From Cocos nucifera (lineage: Eukaryota > Streptophyta > Magnoliopsida > Arecales > Arecaceae), in assembly GCA_006176705.1 (NCBI GenBank), contig QRFJ01000057.1, positions 2,534,178 through 2,598,177 on the forward strand: a DNA stretch of 64,000 nt. The letters run 5' to 3'. Of this stretch, positions 13,137-27,100 are shown in pieces. The notes beneath the pieces are model-generated. The model saw only the letters and a program-made list of their open reading frames with translations. It made no database searches and was not told the origin of the DNA. The translations under genes and the position numbers were made by a program. How positions within the stretch are numbered: the first letter of the stretch is position 1; every line of letters begins with the position of its first letter.

Positions 13137-14059
13137 AGAGATAATTTAATATCTTAGTATATGAGGAAGGAAGATGCAATCAAATATCCCAATCAATTTA
13201 TTGTTTGTCTTCAAAATATGTCACTTTTATTTTATATCCAGATTTAATTATTCAAATTTTGTATATTCCATTTGCATAACTCTTAAAAACAAAGAATTAA
13301 AACAAGATAGATGGTCCATAACTATGTTATGTTTATTATCTTATGGGAAAAAAATGAATGCAATGCATATGCCTATCAGCTGGTTTGAAATTATAGAGAG
13401 GCTTGGGGAGCATATAAACAGAACAAGAAGGATGAGGGAAATATGGAGCACATATGTCTCATTGCCATTCAAGGTACCCACAAAGATTCTATTATCTTTT
13501 ACCTGATGGACTCTAATAAGTTCGTCTTCACACTATCATGCTTTCTTTCTTCATTTTTTTTCTCCTCTTATTACATGCTAATCCTATGTTCCAGTCTTCT
13601 CCACTTACAACCTAAATTCTAAAAGTTTCAGTTCTATCAATCATTAGCTTCTCTCAACGTCCCTCCTCTCCTTCATGCTCCCTCTACAAATTGTATCAAC
13701 TAAAGAAAAGCTGCTACGAGCATAAATGTTTATCATACATCCCAAAAAGTTATCATAAGAAGTGGGAACATAAAGATACAAATTCCAGTTCAAGAAACTA
13801 ATTTCGATTCATGAAACGAAGGCCAGATAGCTGATGTATCGTCAATTATCCTTTCACCCCTTAATATGCTGTCAAGAATTTAGAAAAAGAGATGTTTTCA
13901 ACCTACTAGACGAATAAAATTCGAAGTTGACAGACTCCAAGAAAGGAACAAAGAAGAAGAATTCCCAAGAAAAGAAGATAAACAAACACCATAATCGGAA
14001 CGAAAAACTCTTAAAGAAATACAAAATAAATCAATAAATTCTCAAACCCGCCTCCAAAC

Positions 14060-14392
14060 CTGAAAGCCAGAGGAAGTCAGAAACCAGATGGCGAGGCGAA
14101 ATCCGGAGACACCGAGAACAACCTAGAGCTCTTTTCCCCCCCTCCCCGGCAGCCCAAGCCTTCCGCTCCAAAGCCGGTTACCCTTGGTTACCTAGACCGG
14201 TCCCATCCCTTCCATTGTACCACACCGCCGGCCGGTCTGAGCCGTAATATCGAACCGAACCCATCACGAATCGGTCTAAATTCCAAGGATCCAGACAGAT
14301 CCCCCAACCCGACCCAGTTCAAGGTTTCATTTTCCGTGTCCCCAAAGCTGAAGCCCCAGAGCATCGAGAGATCAAGGAAGAGGGAGAGAGGG
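14060..14392. promoter_or_regulatory. Divergent promoter interval of UBP27 and SSU72
   Basis: A GC-rich, CpG-containing stretch that contrasts with the AT-rich surroundings, ending at the SSU72 start codon. On the minus strand a donor-like CAG followed by GTTTGG at 14059-14060 could end a UBP27 5' UTR exon. No TATA box was identified. The bidirectional role is inferred from gene orientation and base composition only. The rest of 13137-14059 shows no gene. Confidence 0.45.
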
Positions 14393-17300
14393 ATGAAGCT
14401 ACGGCACGCGATGGTGTGCTCGTCAAACCAGAACCGGAGCATGGAGGCGCACTCGCTGCTTAAGCGGCAGGGCTTCGACGTCTCCTCCTACGGCACGGGA
14501 GCCCACGTTAAGCTCCCGGGGCCTTCGCTCCGGGAGCCCAATGTCTACGAGTTCGGCACCCCCTACAAGCACATGTACGACGACCTCCGCCGCAAGGACC
14601 CCGAGCTGTAAGCGAACGACGGCCCCTTTCTCCTCCTCGAATCCCTTCCGGGCTTCCTTTCTTTCTCCCTAATTTTCTCGCTGCGTTGGTTTCGTTTCTT
14701 GAAAGATAGGTACAAGCGCAATGGGATCTTGCCGATGCTCAAGAGGAATTCGAGTGTCAAGACTGCGCCCCAGAGATGGCAGGAGAATGCCGCCGATGGA
14801 TGCTTTGATGTTGTTTTTACGTTCGAAGAGAAGGTTTTCGATATGGTCATCGAAGGTCGGTTCTTCATTTTCATTCACTTTTCTGTGAGTTCCTTCTTTA
14901 AAAATTTAATCTTTGATTTCCATGATACACTGTTGAATTATTGCATTCTTTCTTTCTTTAGGCAACATTGCTATCTTGATAAATTTGTGCTTTTTTTTTT
15001 TGATAAACAATGTTGTGATTAGTTTCTTTCTAGGGTTCGGGGACATATTGTTATGCATATTTGCGAGATTTATATGAAAGTTCGTGCAGAGGTATTGGGA
15101 TAATTGAGAATTTTGGCCGGCAGAGAAGTTCTTGGTCTCCACTGGTTAAAGAGTGGAAAGTAATGATCCATCATCACCAAACTACCGAAAAAAGGGACCT
15201 TTTAGCGCCATCAAAAATATTCTTCTGTTTCCTTGGTTGGAAAGAAGGAAAAAAATAAATAAAATAAAGCTGTAACGCATCATTTAGTAGGTTTGAAAGT
15301 AAGCATCTTTAATGCTTTGCAAATGGAATCTTCTACTTGTCATGTACGCCCTGATTTGTGCTCCTCATTCACGATAACCAATCCCCTTTCTTACCAAACA
15401 TCTCATGATGTGACTGCTAACGAATATAAAAGTAGACAATCATCTCATTTTTCTGCCAAATTTTGATCTGTCCTTCCGGCCACCCTCTAGGTGATTAAGT
15501 AGATCAAAAGTTAATATGGTTTGCTTTTGTATGCAAATATAATTTGGCCTTCTTAAAAGTCTGTTTATTTGATTATGCTGTGCAAGCTACCCTTTCTGTC
15601 ATCAAAAATGGAAGTGCTTTTTCAGAAGCTACTGTGAAACGATCCTTCCGTCATCACACATCAGTTTCAGATGTTCACTTGATGTACATCTTTTGGTCCA
15701 TCAAATGAAATGAAAACAGCATGTACTTGATAAGAAGTTGTTTGCAAGTTCTTCTTTTTGTTTCTTTCCTTCTTTTGATGCACAGAAGCATGCTAATGTT
15801 GTGATTGCTGGCTTAATCTTGTGCAGATCTAAATAACCGGGAACATAAATTGATGAAAAGTGTCTTAATAATTAATTTGGATGTAAAGGATAACCATGAA
15901 GAAGCTGCTATTGGGGCCAAGCTTGCTTTGGATTTATGCCAGGAGGTATGTAGCGCATGCATATGAACATATGATATGATAGAAGTTGGATCAGTCTTGT
16001 CATATTGAGATCTTGGCATTTGAAATTTATCCAGTCCTCAGCTTTACCTAAGCAACATGGTTAATGGACTTAAAGCATATACCTTGCGTGCCATTTTTAG
16101 CCATCCATTGCATATGAATGTGGTGGTTTGCTTGCTATATATATTTTCAACTTTTAGCAAGTCTTAGGTTGAATTCTTGTCAACCTTGCTTCCTATGAAG
16201 TTTGTTCACCAGCATGTGCTTCAATATGATCATCACTTGACTATTGTAAGTTCTCTGAAGGGATTGGTTTTAATTTGCAAACAGTTTGTACTTTGTAGCC
16301 TAAGACTACTACTCAGGTTCAGTCTAAGCACACATTGAGAGTTGTAACTGGGTAAAACTAGCTTGGCCTTACTAATGTGTGATACAACCCAGGGTTCTTA
16401 TGATTGATATTTACACCCTTGCTCGCTAACTTGTTTGCTGTTTGGGACTCAAAACAATGATGAAAGAAAAGTGGCTGGCATACTAATCTTGCATACCCAG
16501 GGTTGTGCTGAAATTTGCTAAGAGACATGCATTAGGCTTGTGAAGCCATTGAGCAATGATGACAACTACAGCTCTAACTAGTAACAATGTGATTCAAAAG
16601 GTCAAGTTTGGAGAGAATGATAGGCCTTAAAACTGCATGCATGAAAAGGAAAAGAATGGGAACCTTTAGCCCTAATTAAAGTTTTCACCTGACTTCAGTC
16701 TAATTTTTGCGATAGAATACAGAGAGGAGAAAAGAGGTAGTGAAATGGAGGAGATAAGCATCTAGATAATAAAGAACGATCAATACTATTTTAAGATAAA
16801 ATCAATATTGATCTGTTTAAGAAAGACTTTTTGTTAGATCTGTTCTTGCGATAGCATTTTGTGAGGTACTTACACTCTATTTCCCTAGGCATGATAACAT
16901 AACCAATATCTTTCTCATGTTCCTTAAATATCTTGGGCATAGATCTAACATGCATTTTTGAGAATTGATATCGATTATTGTCTCTTATATGATTGGTTGA
17001 AGAAAGAAAGGCTCTCAACGAATCAGTTTTTGTTTGTTATTTAGTCTGTACTGAACTGATCGAATATGATATAATTATTCTATTTTCTTCATGAAATCAA
17101 AATGATATCTAGATAGAATGAGCAGAAACAGATCCTATGGTTTGTATTGTATAATAGATGATATATTTTGCACCTCAATTGTAAAGGATCCATGATTTTG
17201 ATATACATATTTTGTAAGAGATAGATATAGTAGAGAATTTGGATATGGGTGTTTCAATTTATTGATTGGTCAAAGAATTTTTTTTAAAAAATGAAAATGA

Positions 17301-19011
17301 TATTTTTAAAATCACAAAATGATAACAAAAACTAAATGGAAGCATAATTTGTCTTTTCATGTGCCAAAGCATTTGTACTTGCCTAGAAACTCACAGCTTG
17401 GAATTTTGAAGGTTTGACAGAATTTAAGAAGAAAAGATAAAATAACAAATAGAAAAATGTTCTGATGGAGTCATCGCTGGGAAATAGCGGAAGGAATCCT
17501 TCAAAATTGATTGAAATCTGAACCATAAATCATAAAACTGTAAGCAACTTTCTATGTTTGTATGCATACACAATCACTCATTGTTGAGCTGAACCCTACC
17601 AGTTGAAGTTGAGGTCAATCCTATAAACCACATTATAGCTTTTTGAGATTGAGAACCTATGTTAGTAATCATGATATACAGCATTTAAAATGCCTACTGT
17701 TGTGTTCATATATTTATGTTATATAAATATGAAGACCTGCTGAATTTTTATACATATATGTTCTTAATTGTGTAAATCATGAGGGCATCATGATCAAGGT
17801 GCACCCAACCTCTGCTATGTTCTTCTAATGTGTCAACTTGAGTTTGGCTTCTTGTTTTTAAGTGTTGCATATCATGATTTGTGTTGTTGATTCCCAATCC
17901 TAATGGCTCATATTTTTGTCATTGGTTTAGGCTTGTTAAAAAGAAAAGCCAAAGAGGGAAAAGTCTTGGGTTCTATTTTGAACATGTACTCCTTGTTAAA
18001 ATTGGAGTCTGTCCAAAAACAAAAAAAAAAAAAAAAAAAAAAAAAAAGCCAATAAGGTTTACTTGTCACAATGAGATTTTCTCCGAGACCCGGTTGAATG
18101 GGTCCAAAGATCTATCATTTTATGTACTTCTCGAAGCTACATGGGCCACATCTAACAGCCTTAAGCCTTTATTTTTTTTCCTCCTTCCATCCATCTGTTC
18201 CTGCTCCTTCTATTTGTTTGATTTGGTTCATAGGACAAGATACTCTTAATATTTGTTGTGTTGCAATATCTTATAGAAGCCATTTGGCAGAGATGATAGG
18301 GCATTGGTTTAACTAATTAAAATCATGTTTAACTGGGTGAACATTCTTTTGGTGACTTAGCATAGGGAAGGATGGGATCTGTTCGACTTTGTTAGGTATT
18401 GTTGGTATTTTGGTTTAAGGAATGTTCCCTCAGGCTTTGCACCTTTTTTCCTTTAGTTTCTATTTATGGACACCAAAAAGAAAATTAAATTTCTTTTTTT
18501 TTTTTCCCTAAAGTACAGTTACTTTTGTTAGCATAAGATGGATCTGTTGATTTGAAAAATTTATTGGATTGTGGTTGTGCAATTTTATCAAATCAACTGA
18601 TGAGCTGCATCACATGTCACAGTTTTTTGACATAAAGATCTAAAGATGAAATTCAACTTCCATGTTTACTTTGGTGCTGATGCTTGTTGGTGGATGTATG
18701 TCAAGCAGAAAACCTGCCATTCATATTAGGAGTTTATTGTCAAACCAAGCTAAGATTTTTTTATCAGATAGAAATGACTAATGGAAGAATGTTGAATCAT
18801 TGTTTTCTGATTCTAATGTCTGGAATCTGAAGTTATGCAAATGATCACTAAATTAGTTGGTACACTGCTTTAAAAGTTGTGGCTCATTTGGATTATGTTT
18901 ATGGTGCAGCTTGAAGCAGTTGATTGCTGGGAGGATGCGATAGATGACATTGTTGCTGCTTTTGAGAAACAGCACAAGCGAAAGCTCTTGTACAGCATTT
19001 CTTTCTACTAA
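14393..19011 (+). CDS. SSU72: SSU72-like RNA polymerase II CTD phosphatase
   Basis: Exons 14393-14607, 14710-14855, 15827-15945 and 18910-19011 join in phase with GT-AG introns and give 193 residues, the usual SSU72 size. The N-terminus MKLRHAMVCSSNQNRSMEAH contains the CX5R phosphatase signature (Cys9 to Arg15). LDVKDNHEEA near residues 138-147 holds the candidate general-acid Asp (139 or 142). The protein ends in the conserved aromatic tail SISFY. SSU72 enzymes remove phosphate from Ser5 and Ser7 of the Pol II C-terminal heptads and act with the cleavage and polyadenylation machinery in the nucleus. A GTG-led extension upstream to 14336 stays in frame but is not needed. The third intron is about 3 kb and holds a 27-base poly(A) run (18021-18047). 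Every exon is intact, so the gene is probably functional. Confidence 0.96.
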
Positions 19012-19228
19012 AAGTGCACACTGAAAATTTGCTGGGGATATTTCAGCTTTGTAACTCATCTTGTACCATGTCCCAATCATTGAGCACGTCATAAGGGATA
19101 ATTTAGTGTGGTGTAGATACCTAGACACTGGAAATCATTTCCTCCTTTCATGCATCAATAGAGCATGAAATGAACAGCATCAATAAGCGAATAAGTTTAT
19201 AAAATATTATAATTTGCAAATTCAAAAT
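19012..19228 (+). other. SSU72 3' UTR and flank
   Basis: Short AT-rich sequence after the SSU72 stop, with ATCAATAAGCGAATAA at about 19181-19196 as possible polyadenylation context. The solo LTR begins only 223 bases after the stop codon. Confidence 0.45.
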
Positions 19229-19233
19229 ATTGA

Positions 19234-20102
19234 TGTTGGGGATAAATTTCGTTTCTGCCGAAGTCCAGCTTGATGCTTAGTCCAACGCAATCAGTGATCA
19301 CGGAAGAGCTTCAGCAATCAAATCTTAGTCGAATTTTTTCAATCGGTCGACTCTTCAGCGGTCGAATCTTAATCGAATTTTTTCAGTCGGCCGAACTTCT
19401 CGGCTGAGCTCTAGTCGAACTCCTACAGAAGCCAAATTTCCTCCGCACTCCTTCAATCGGACGCCTATGAAAGCCGAACTTCTTTTGGATTGCTCCTACA
19501 GTCGGATTTTTATGAGTCGAACTTTCTTCGCATTTCTTCAGTCGGACGTCTACGAGAGTCGAACTCCTTCCGAGCTTCTCCTCCAATCGAACGCCTACGG
19601 AAGTCGAACTTCTTTCAAATTTCTTCCTCAGTCGAATTCCTCCAACGGATTACTTTCGGATAATCTCCTTCAGACGTATTTCCTTCAAGAGACGGATTAC
19701 TTTCGGATAATCTCCTTCAGACGTATTTCCTTCAAGAGTCATAACTCCTCTGAAATTGATATATGCTGAAGTCCACCAACCAACGCCTGTTTTTTTTAGA
19801 GTTACGGCTATTAACTCTCGACGAACGATCGCCATCAGTCTGCCACAGACGACGCTATCGGACGGTATGGCTATCAAGTTCCGCCTATAAAAAGAGATCC
19901 TCCAGATACGTTTTCTCTAAGCTCTAAGCTCATTTTTCTTTATTGAGCATTCCATTTCTGTTGGTCAGAAGAGTTGATTTGATCGTCAGATGGTTCCATC
20001 GGAGCCACTACCATCGACTTCGGATGAAATTTTATTTTATAGATCATCGACGACGACCTCGTCCTTCTCCACTCCAACTCAATCCGACGTCGACCAGCAA
20101 CA
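19234..20102 (+). repeat. Family A solo LTR
   Basis: Begins TGTTGGGGATAAATTTC and ends CCAGCAACA, with a 5-bp direct repeat ATTGA on both sides (19229-19233 and 20103-20107). It matches the LTRs of the element at 53083-60024 but has fewer minisatellite units (869 bp against about 1.5-1.7 kb). A TATA box (TATAAA) lies at 19886-19891. The clean target duplication with no internal sequence points to recombination between two former LTRs. Confidence 0.92.
19886..19891 (+). promoter_or_regulatory. TATA box of family A LTR
   Basis: TATAAA inside CCTATAAAAAGAGATCC. The same context recurs at 54385-54390 and 59783-59788 in the other family A LTRs, so it is the likely LTR promoter. Confidence 0.65.
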
Positions 20103-20107
20103 ATTGA

Positions 20108-21196
20108 CATTAATCAGTAAAATAGTAATCAATTTCTATTGCTTGGATGTCCAAAAAATGCTATCAGGCTATTAAAATCATTCATTATAATCAATTCAAT
20201 GGGTTGATATGGTTAATTTAGATGTGGTAGATTATGCATGTAGTCCATGTACTCTGGTCTCAATCCTCCTAAGTGGCTTTTCCGTGGGGAGAGATCATGC
20301 CGTAGCCTAATCACCATCATTGAGAAACAGAATTTTTTTATTTGGCCGGTGGATCCGGCTCGCCCACCATGTACCTTCCATAGTTCTTGTCCTACGCTAC
20401 TCGGAAGGAAAACCTGTCACGCTACCGTGCGCTACTCGGAGGAGGAGAACGCCGACGAAAGGGCGCACGGCAATGTTTCATTAAGCCGATGTCCAAGCAA
20501 ATTCGCTAGTCCGGTGTGGCAGCTCATGCTGTATGAACAACAGCTTTTGTCATCAGAATGGCTATGAATTCGTTCGGTATTCAAGCATCTAAATTCAGCA
20601 TTGTGATGACTCATCAAACTAGATGGACAAACAGCCCCAGGAAATGCCCAAAAAAATTATGCAATTTGCATTATTCAAATTGCTATACCATCTCCCAGGG
20701 CATAAGTAAAAATAAGAAAGCTAACAAAGGTTTCAGCATCAGTAGCGGTTTAGTAGGCTGGATCCACAATCTAATGAATTTAAGTCAGCTCCTGATCACA
20801 ATCCCTACTCATTGAGATTATTCCTTACTTCCAAGACTTGCTAGAGTTGGGCGGCGATGGTTAACACCACTTTTTTCCCTGCGCTGTGTTTCACACCTTC
20901 AGCATTGAAATTACAGCAATCATCCAACAGCTTAGGATATTTCCAAATTGAACTCTCCAAAAGCATAAACCTATCTTGGAACCTAAAAAAATAATAGAAG
21001 AAGATAAAAATATGCCAAATGTCTTGAATGTAATTGGCATCTTCATGAAATTTTCATCCACGGTGAGCAATTTCTTTCTCACTAATGTGAGGGAGTGATG
21101 AATGTTGATGGTGCAAAGCAACAATCAGGTATCTTTTGGCTATATGAACCTCGTCTCAAAGTCATCAACAGGTGAACCCTCGATGTAGCTCAACTT
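20108..21196. other. Intergenic, with an unassigned GC-rich block
   Basis: Between the solo LTR and the ASHH1 stop codon. 20340-20560 is GC-rich and open on plus for about 106 codons, but shows no family I recognise. The stretch next to 21197 is likely ASHH1 3' UTR. Confidence 0.35.
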
Positions 21197-24100
21197 TCAT
21201 TGACCATTTTCCAAGAACTTAATTTCATCTGCAGTGCCCTCTCCTTGAGGGGAAATATCATCCTGTGCTCTTCGAGGTGAGCACGCAATGTTTTTGATGA
21301 TTGCACAGTAGAGATCAAACTCTGCTTTCAGTTTGCAGCAGCTGGCTTCGATCCATTTCTCCGCAAAACTGGTTGACACACTATCTTGGCTGTCCCTCTC
21401 ATGCTCTTCGATGGCTGGCCTTATCTCATCGTACAGAGAATCAAGACAAGAGGCAGCTTGCTTCGTGGTTTCCTGCATGACACAGTTAGTCATTGGATAA
21501 AACTTCTTTGTATGGTGTATCAACAGAAAGAAAGTATAAAACCTACAGCAGAAACAATAAAAATCACAAGACATACCACTCATCAAACAGACCTTTACTT
21601 CTAGAAAAATAATTGTAGAGCAGCTCATAGAGCAGGTATGGTGCCAAGTTAAACTAATGGGATTTCCCAACTGAAGCAAGCCCTTACAAATGAGCTAGCT
21701 TTTATGCTGACTCAAAAAACGAAGGCCACATAACTACAACAGCAGGTAGCCAACAAGGCATTAGTTTCAGCATATAGGGCATCATCATATTTTGAAAGAT
21801 TGCTGCTGTTGAGCCCTTGAGTGCTGTTCCTTGCAGATGGCCATTATTCTTTAAGTGAAGGAACCTTTTTTTTTTTGAGCAAAAGAAAAATAGAAGTGAT
21901 AGTTACATATAACAATGACTAAGAAAGGAAATTATCAACTTTAGTTTTTTGGGACTACTTGTACAGCAGAATATGTTTGTCAGGCATTGACTATTGTAGT
22001 GTCACTCCTAATGATATCTAGGCAATTGGAGCAATTGGCTCCATGAAAACAGCGGAAGATATGAAGAAACGTGGCAACATGGAGAGACAGACGAGAAATT
22101 GGAGGCTAACTATGGAACATCAGCTGATCAAAAATACAGAACACGAGGATAGATGAATTTACAGGATGCAGACACTTTCTGCGATTAAATCAAATGGTAG
22201 ATTATAGGGAAACAGGCATTCCAGTATCAAAACTGACTTTAGAAAACATATTAGCTTTAATTCTTCCCTAGATAAAGATATTTACACCTAGGAAAAGGTA
22301 AAGCATGGGTGGTTCAGATCATCACTACAATTACCATGATTGGGTATGAGATCGCACATGACAAAGTTGCTTGAGTCATGTCCCCAGCAAAATAATTAAT
22401 AAAATCTATTTTGTAAATAATACCTATTTGGTTATGAATCTGCCTGTGAATTACTATGACTAGGTGTGAGATAGCACATGATAAAGTTGGTTAAGTCATG
22501 TTCCCAACAAAATGAGAAATAAAATCTAATGAGGATAGTGAAAAATATCCCTACTTGGGTGAAATATATCATAAATAAGTTTTTAGATATATAAATCTGC
22601 CCGTCAATGGAGGACATTATAACATGGTAAACTTTTGTAGCGAACAACTGGGCAGAGCTAGCAATAAATACTCCCAAAACAAAAATGTAAAAGAAAATAC
22701 GAACTGTTTGAGGAAATTCACCAGCTTTTAACTCAAAAGTTTGAGGGCCAATAAAAAAGAGAAATATACATCAATTTTCAACTTAACGGCCAGCAATCAC
22801 CCAACTATATGTGTCAGCTTAATTAACTAGAAATTGGACACCAAAACTTTCACATCCACATAAAAGTCAACCATGATATCTACAACATTAGTTGACCAGA
22901 ATAAAACCTACTCTATTGGAAACCTAGTTTGGGCTCATGCAACCAAGACTCAGCACTTCAAGATCTTAGAATTGAAGGCGACAAAACTCAATAAAGGGAG
23001 AACTAGGCACAAGGAAGTGCACCAGCATAGAGTGTAAACCAAAGAACCAAATTAACAGGCAGATTTAGACATACAGACAAAGAAAAGAAAGTAAAGCAAC
23101 ATAGAAAACTTTGCCAAAGAAATGAAACAGAAAGGAGAAGAATATCAGCCACTGAAAATGGAGTTAACTCCCAAAGCCAAGAAAGATCCAGCATTTCCAA
23201 TTGAACAGAAATTTTTGAGAAGATTCCCTCAGAATCATGACTGAAAATAGAATACAATAGATGCCAACCTCAGTCTGAACAATTTATTTTGGATGGTGCA
23301 GCTTCATGCTAATTGTTTAGGTTACAGAATTAGGAAGTCACATGCAGGATTTGGAGTAAAGCCTCAGAGATAAAATTTATACCAACTCAGACCACAAGCT
23401 GTTCCAAATAAATGGATCGACAAACAGTCTTGAGAGGAGTAGCTACTCATCCTTACCTCAAAAGCATATATTTCGTCGCGTGCTTCCACTGATGCTAAGC
23501 ATTCACCAATAAGTTTTGCATTAACTTGTTTCCTTGCATGATTTTTGGATTTTCCACCAGAGTAATGTGGCGAGCTTTTGGATAAAGGCCCTGACTCTAT
23601 GTGATAGTTCCGGCAAGCACTATTACTCCGGATACGAGATATCATTGCACTTTTACGCATAAAGCTTTGATGAGCATTCTGTGAGTACATATTATCATCT
23701 TCTCTTGTTTGACTTTTCACTTCATCAATTTCCATGGGAACAGAATTCAGTGGTTCTACAGAAATTGGCATTAATTGCGCATCCACTGCAGAAACAGGAT
23801 CATCAGTGATTCTCAGGAAACCTTTATTTTCCTTTTCAGTAATCATCATGTCTTTTGATGGGACAATGGCCTGTAAAAACTTCTTTGCTGGTTCATCATC
23901 CTCAGAATCATAAAGCGGGACATTTTCAACCGAGTACCTGCTATTGTAGAAGCCAATTAAGACATGCAGGTAAGCATGGCGAGACACATTCTGCAATTTC
24001 AAATGATGCAGCATATACAATAAAAGAATATTCAAAACTACAATAAACAAGAAAAGAGACTATGGGAGAGTGCCAACTAGTATATTTGCCAAAGTCATTG

Positions 24101-27100
24101 GCGTTCGATACCAATAACCTGGGTTCGCGTCCTCTCCTGACCCAATTTTCATCCTGGTTTCCTTCCCTCCTAGTTCACACACACACAGAGAGAGAGAGAG
24201 AGAAAACAGAACCATGAATTGTTAATTGCCCATCTGATTTGTCATTTGGTAAACACATTGTCCATGTCACAACATCTGACAAGCATTTCCAAAAGTACAT
24301 TGATGTTGTGCAACTACATAGGGATGCTTTTGTCTACATGTATACATGTCGGCAAATAGCACAAATTTATAAACAATCAGCATTGAAATATAGCAACAAA
24401 AGAGACATATTTGTAATTCCCATTATTTCTTTCAGTGGTCTAGTTCTTGAACCAGTGATAGCGGCCCACTGTAATGTTCATGTAACTACTAGTAAGTTTA
24501 TCTTATGATCACACAATGTTTCAGTTTTAGCTTTGTGCTTTTCTTCTTTTTATTATGATACAAATTAGAGTTTGAACTCATATAGGTTACATTGAAGAAA
24601 AAGATAGTTAACCTATTGACTGTAGTTTTCTAAGCCGGAGTTAGAATTTACATTCAATTTGTCTCACTGGATTATATTAAAGAACTCAGAGATAGGTGAA
24701 GTACCATATATCAAACTCTGTGTTGTTCCTCTATCTAGACCCTTGCAAATCTTGATGGGCATTAACGGGCTGCTCTCATTCCCCAAATGCACGAGCCTAA
24801 GTAGCATAACCAAAAATGAAGCTCTTCCTAACCACAAAAAGTTTGACAGATTTCATCAAAAGATCCCTTCTTACGATAGCCCATACAGTGCTGAAATTAG
24901 GTTAAGAGATGATCAATAAGTACAGACAATTCTATAGAAGCGGTATTAGGTTTGTCAGCTTAAGTTTTGGGAACAGAAAACCCATGAGTCATAGATCTAG
25001 AGCTTGAATGCCAATAGACCAAGAAAACGATTTATGAGCTGAAATATTCCAAATAATAAAACTGATGCCATTGAAAAGATCCAAGAATATTTTTATGTTT
25101 ATTTTATTAGTAAATTGTCTTCCTAGGTGGCATGCAAGCTGGCCTCCCATGGAGCCAACTCCACATAATTGGGGCAAGGTTGCAGGTTAAGTTCCTTTTG
25201 ATTCCTGGTGTATCATCAGGTTCACATCCCTGTGGGCCAAATCCAAAGAACATTTGTCATTTGACAAGGAAGTTGCAAATTAAGTTTGTCAAACTAAACT
25301 TATGGTGATATTGTGGTACAAGCAAAAGTCCAAATTACTTTATATACATTTATCTTTTACAAATCATAGCAATTAAATATAACTTGCAATAGAAGCAGAG
25401 AATAAATAAAACATGCCCAGTCATATGGTTCTGACAAATGACAAATAAGCTCAGCACACTTTCTTTCTAATGTGAATGAATAGATGCTTCACACTTGATT
25501 GCCAAAGTATCCAGAAATGAGCAGCATCTCACCTGTCATCATCATCTTCCCAGAGATAGGTGGCCTCCTACCAAACAAGTGACATAATGGAGAAAGCGAA
25601 ATTAGAAAAAAGTTGTACTAAGTTACAAGTAAGACTGAATAAAGCAAGACTAGATCACTAAAATTCATAACCAAGGTGCCAAATACTAAAGCACTTCAAT
25701 GAGTACTATACGAGAGAAAAATACAGTACAGCTTTATAGTAAAAGCATACCAGCATGGTTGAAGACACATGCAGGTATCTGCATACACACATCATTCACA
25801 GGCATGCAGAAACATATTAAAGGAAACCACATCTCAAGTTGGCTTCATAACAAGGAACTTTTTCTGCTATTTAGTACGAAAATCAGTGATAAAAGTCTTA
25901 GTTCCAAATTCTGAGCAAAAGAACAATGATACCATATGGAGGTTTAAAATGGCAGACACCCTACATTTTAAAACTAAGATGGTGTAACTGGAGAATAGTT
26001 AAGCTCTATTCCATCAAGTGCACTTTCAGAAAGATTTCTAAAATCACCTGGAAACCACGGGATTTAGCCCCAAGAAACCCAGAGCAGCCGGGTGCACCAC
26101 AAAGGCAGCGGACCTTAGCACCACCAAACCATTCAAAATTATAATCATAGGATAATTCTGTTCCAGAAGCAATGTCTTGTTTTGCAAATATCCCAACCCT
26201 GACTTCGCCCAGCACATTCCACTTCCTTGTTTCACAGTTTGGTTGACTGCACTCTTCAAAGGAAAATATTAGATGTCAAAGGAGCATGAAAAGGCTAGCA
26301 GCAAGATACACCTACAAAGTAAAGATATCTAGAAATCAAGGAAAAGCTGAATAAAAAATGAAGAATGTATAACATAAACTTATTTATATACCAGGCCCAT
26401 TCTGCACCACAAAAATTCCCAAACCATACCAACATTATAGTTTTCTGTCCTCCGAGGAAGCTTACCATGAATGGTTAATAAACCTAGCTAGGCTTCCTTT
26501 TCGAGTGGCATCAATAGATTCTTGTGAATTGAGATTAAAAATATATGCATCTTTCAAGCCTGTAGAAAAGCAGATAACTACAGTTAATAAACTTCAAGAT
26601 GATGGAAGATTTATTGGTAAGCTTCTGATATACCTTCAGTTTCATAAGCTTGAGACCTCCGCCTTGCTTCCTTTGATGATATTATTTCCCCACAATATTC
26701 AATAACAAATTGGCCAGCCTGCATTAGTTACAAATATGGTCAAGCATGAGCAACACATCTCTGACTTTTTTGTGACCAGTAAAGGCACGCAGCAATCCAT
26801 TGAATAAGCTATTTTGCTGCAATAATTCCTCGTGCTAAGGAAATATACATGCGTCTCACAGTCAAACAGTAAAAGTTAAAACCATGAGCTAGGCAAAGTC
26901 TAGCTCCAAATGCAAATAAAAGTTAGGCCAATTACCTTGATATTCTCATCGGCCACAAGACCCCATCCACGTCCTTCAGTTTTAAATACCCTTACTTTCG
27001 CATATTCACATTTCTGAAATTTCTGCCAGCAGTAAATTTGCAATGCATACAAAAAAGTTACTGAAAACATTAGAAAGAAATAAGATAAAGATCACAAATC

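Noticed and set aside
14563..14878. Antisense frames over SSU72 exons 1-2
   Set aside because: Shadow frames of the conserved SSU72 coding exons.
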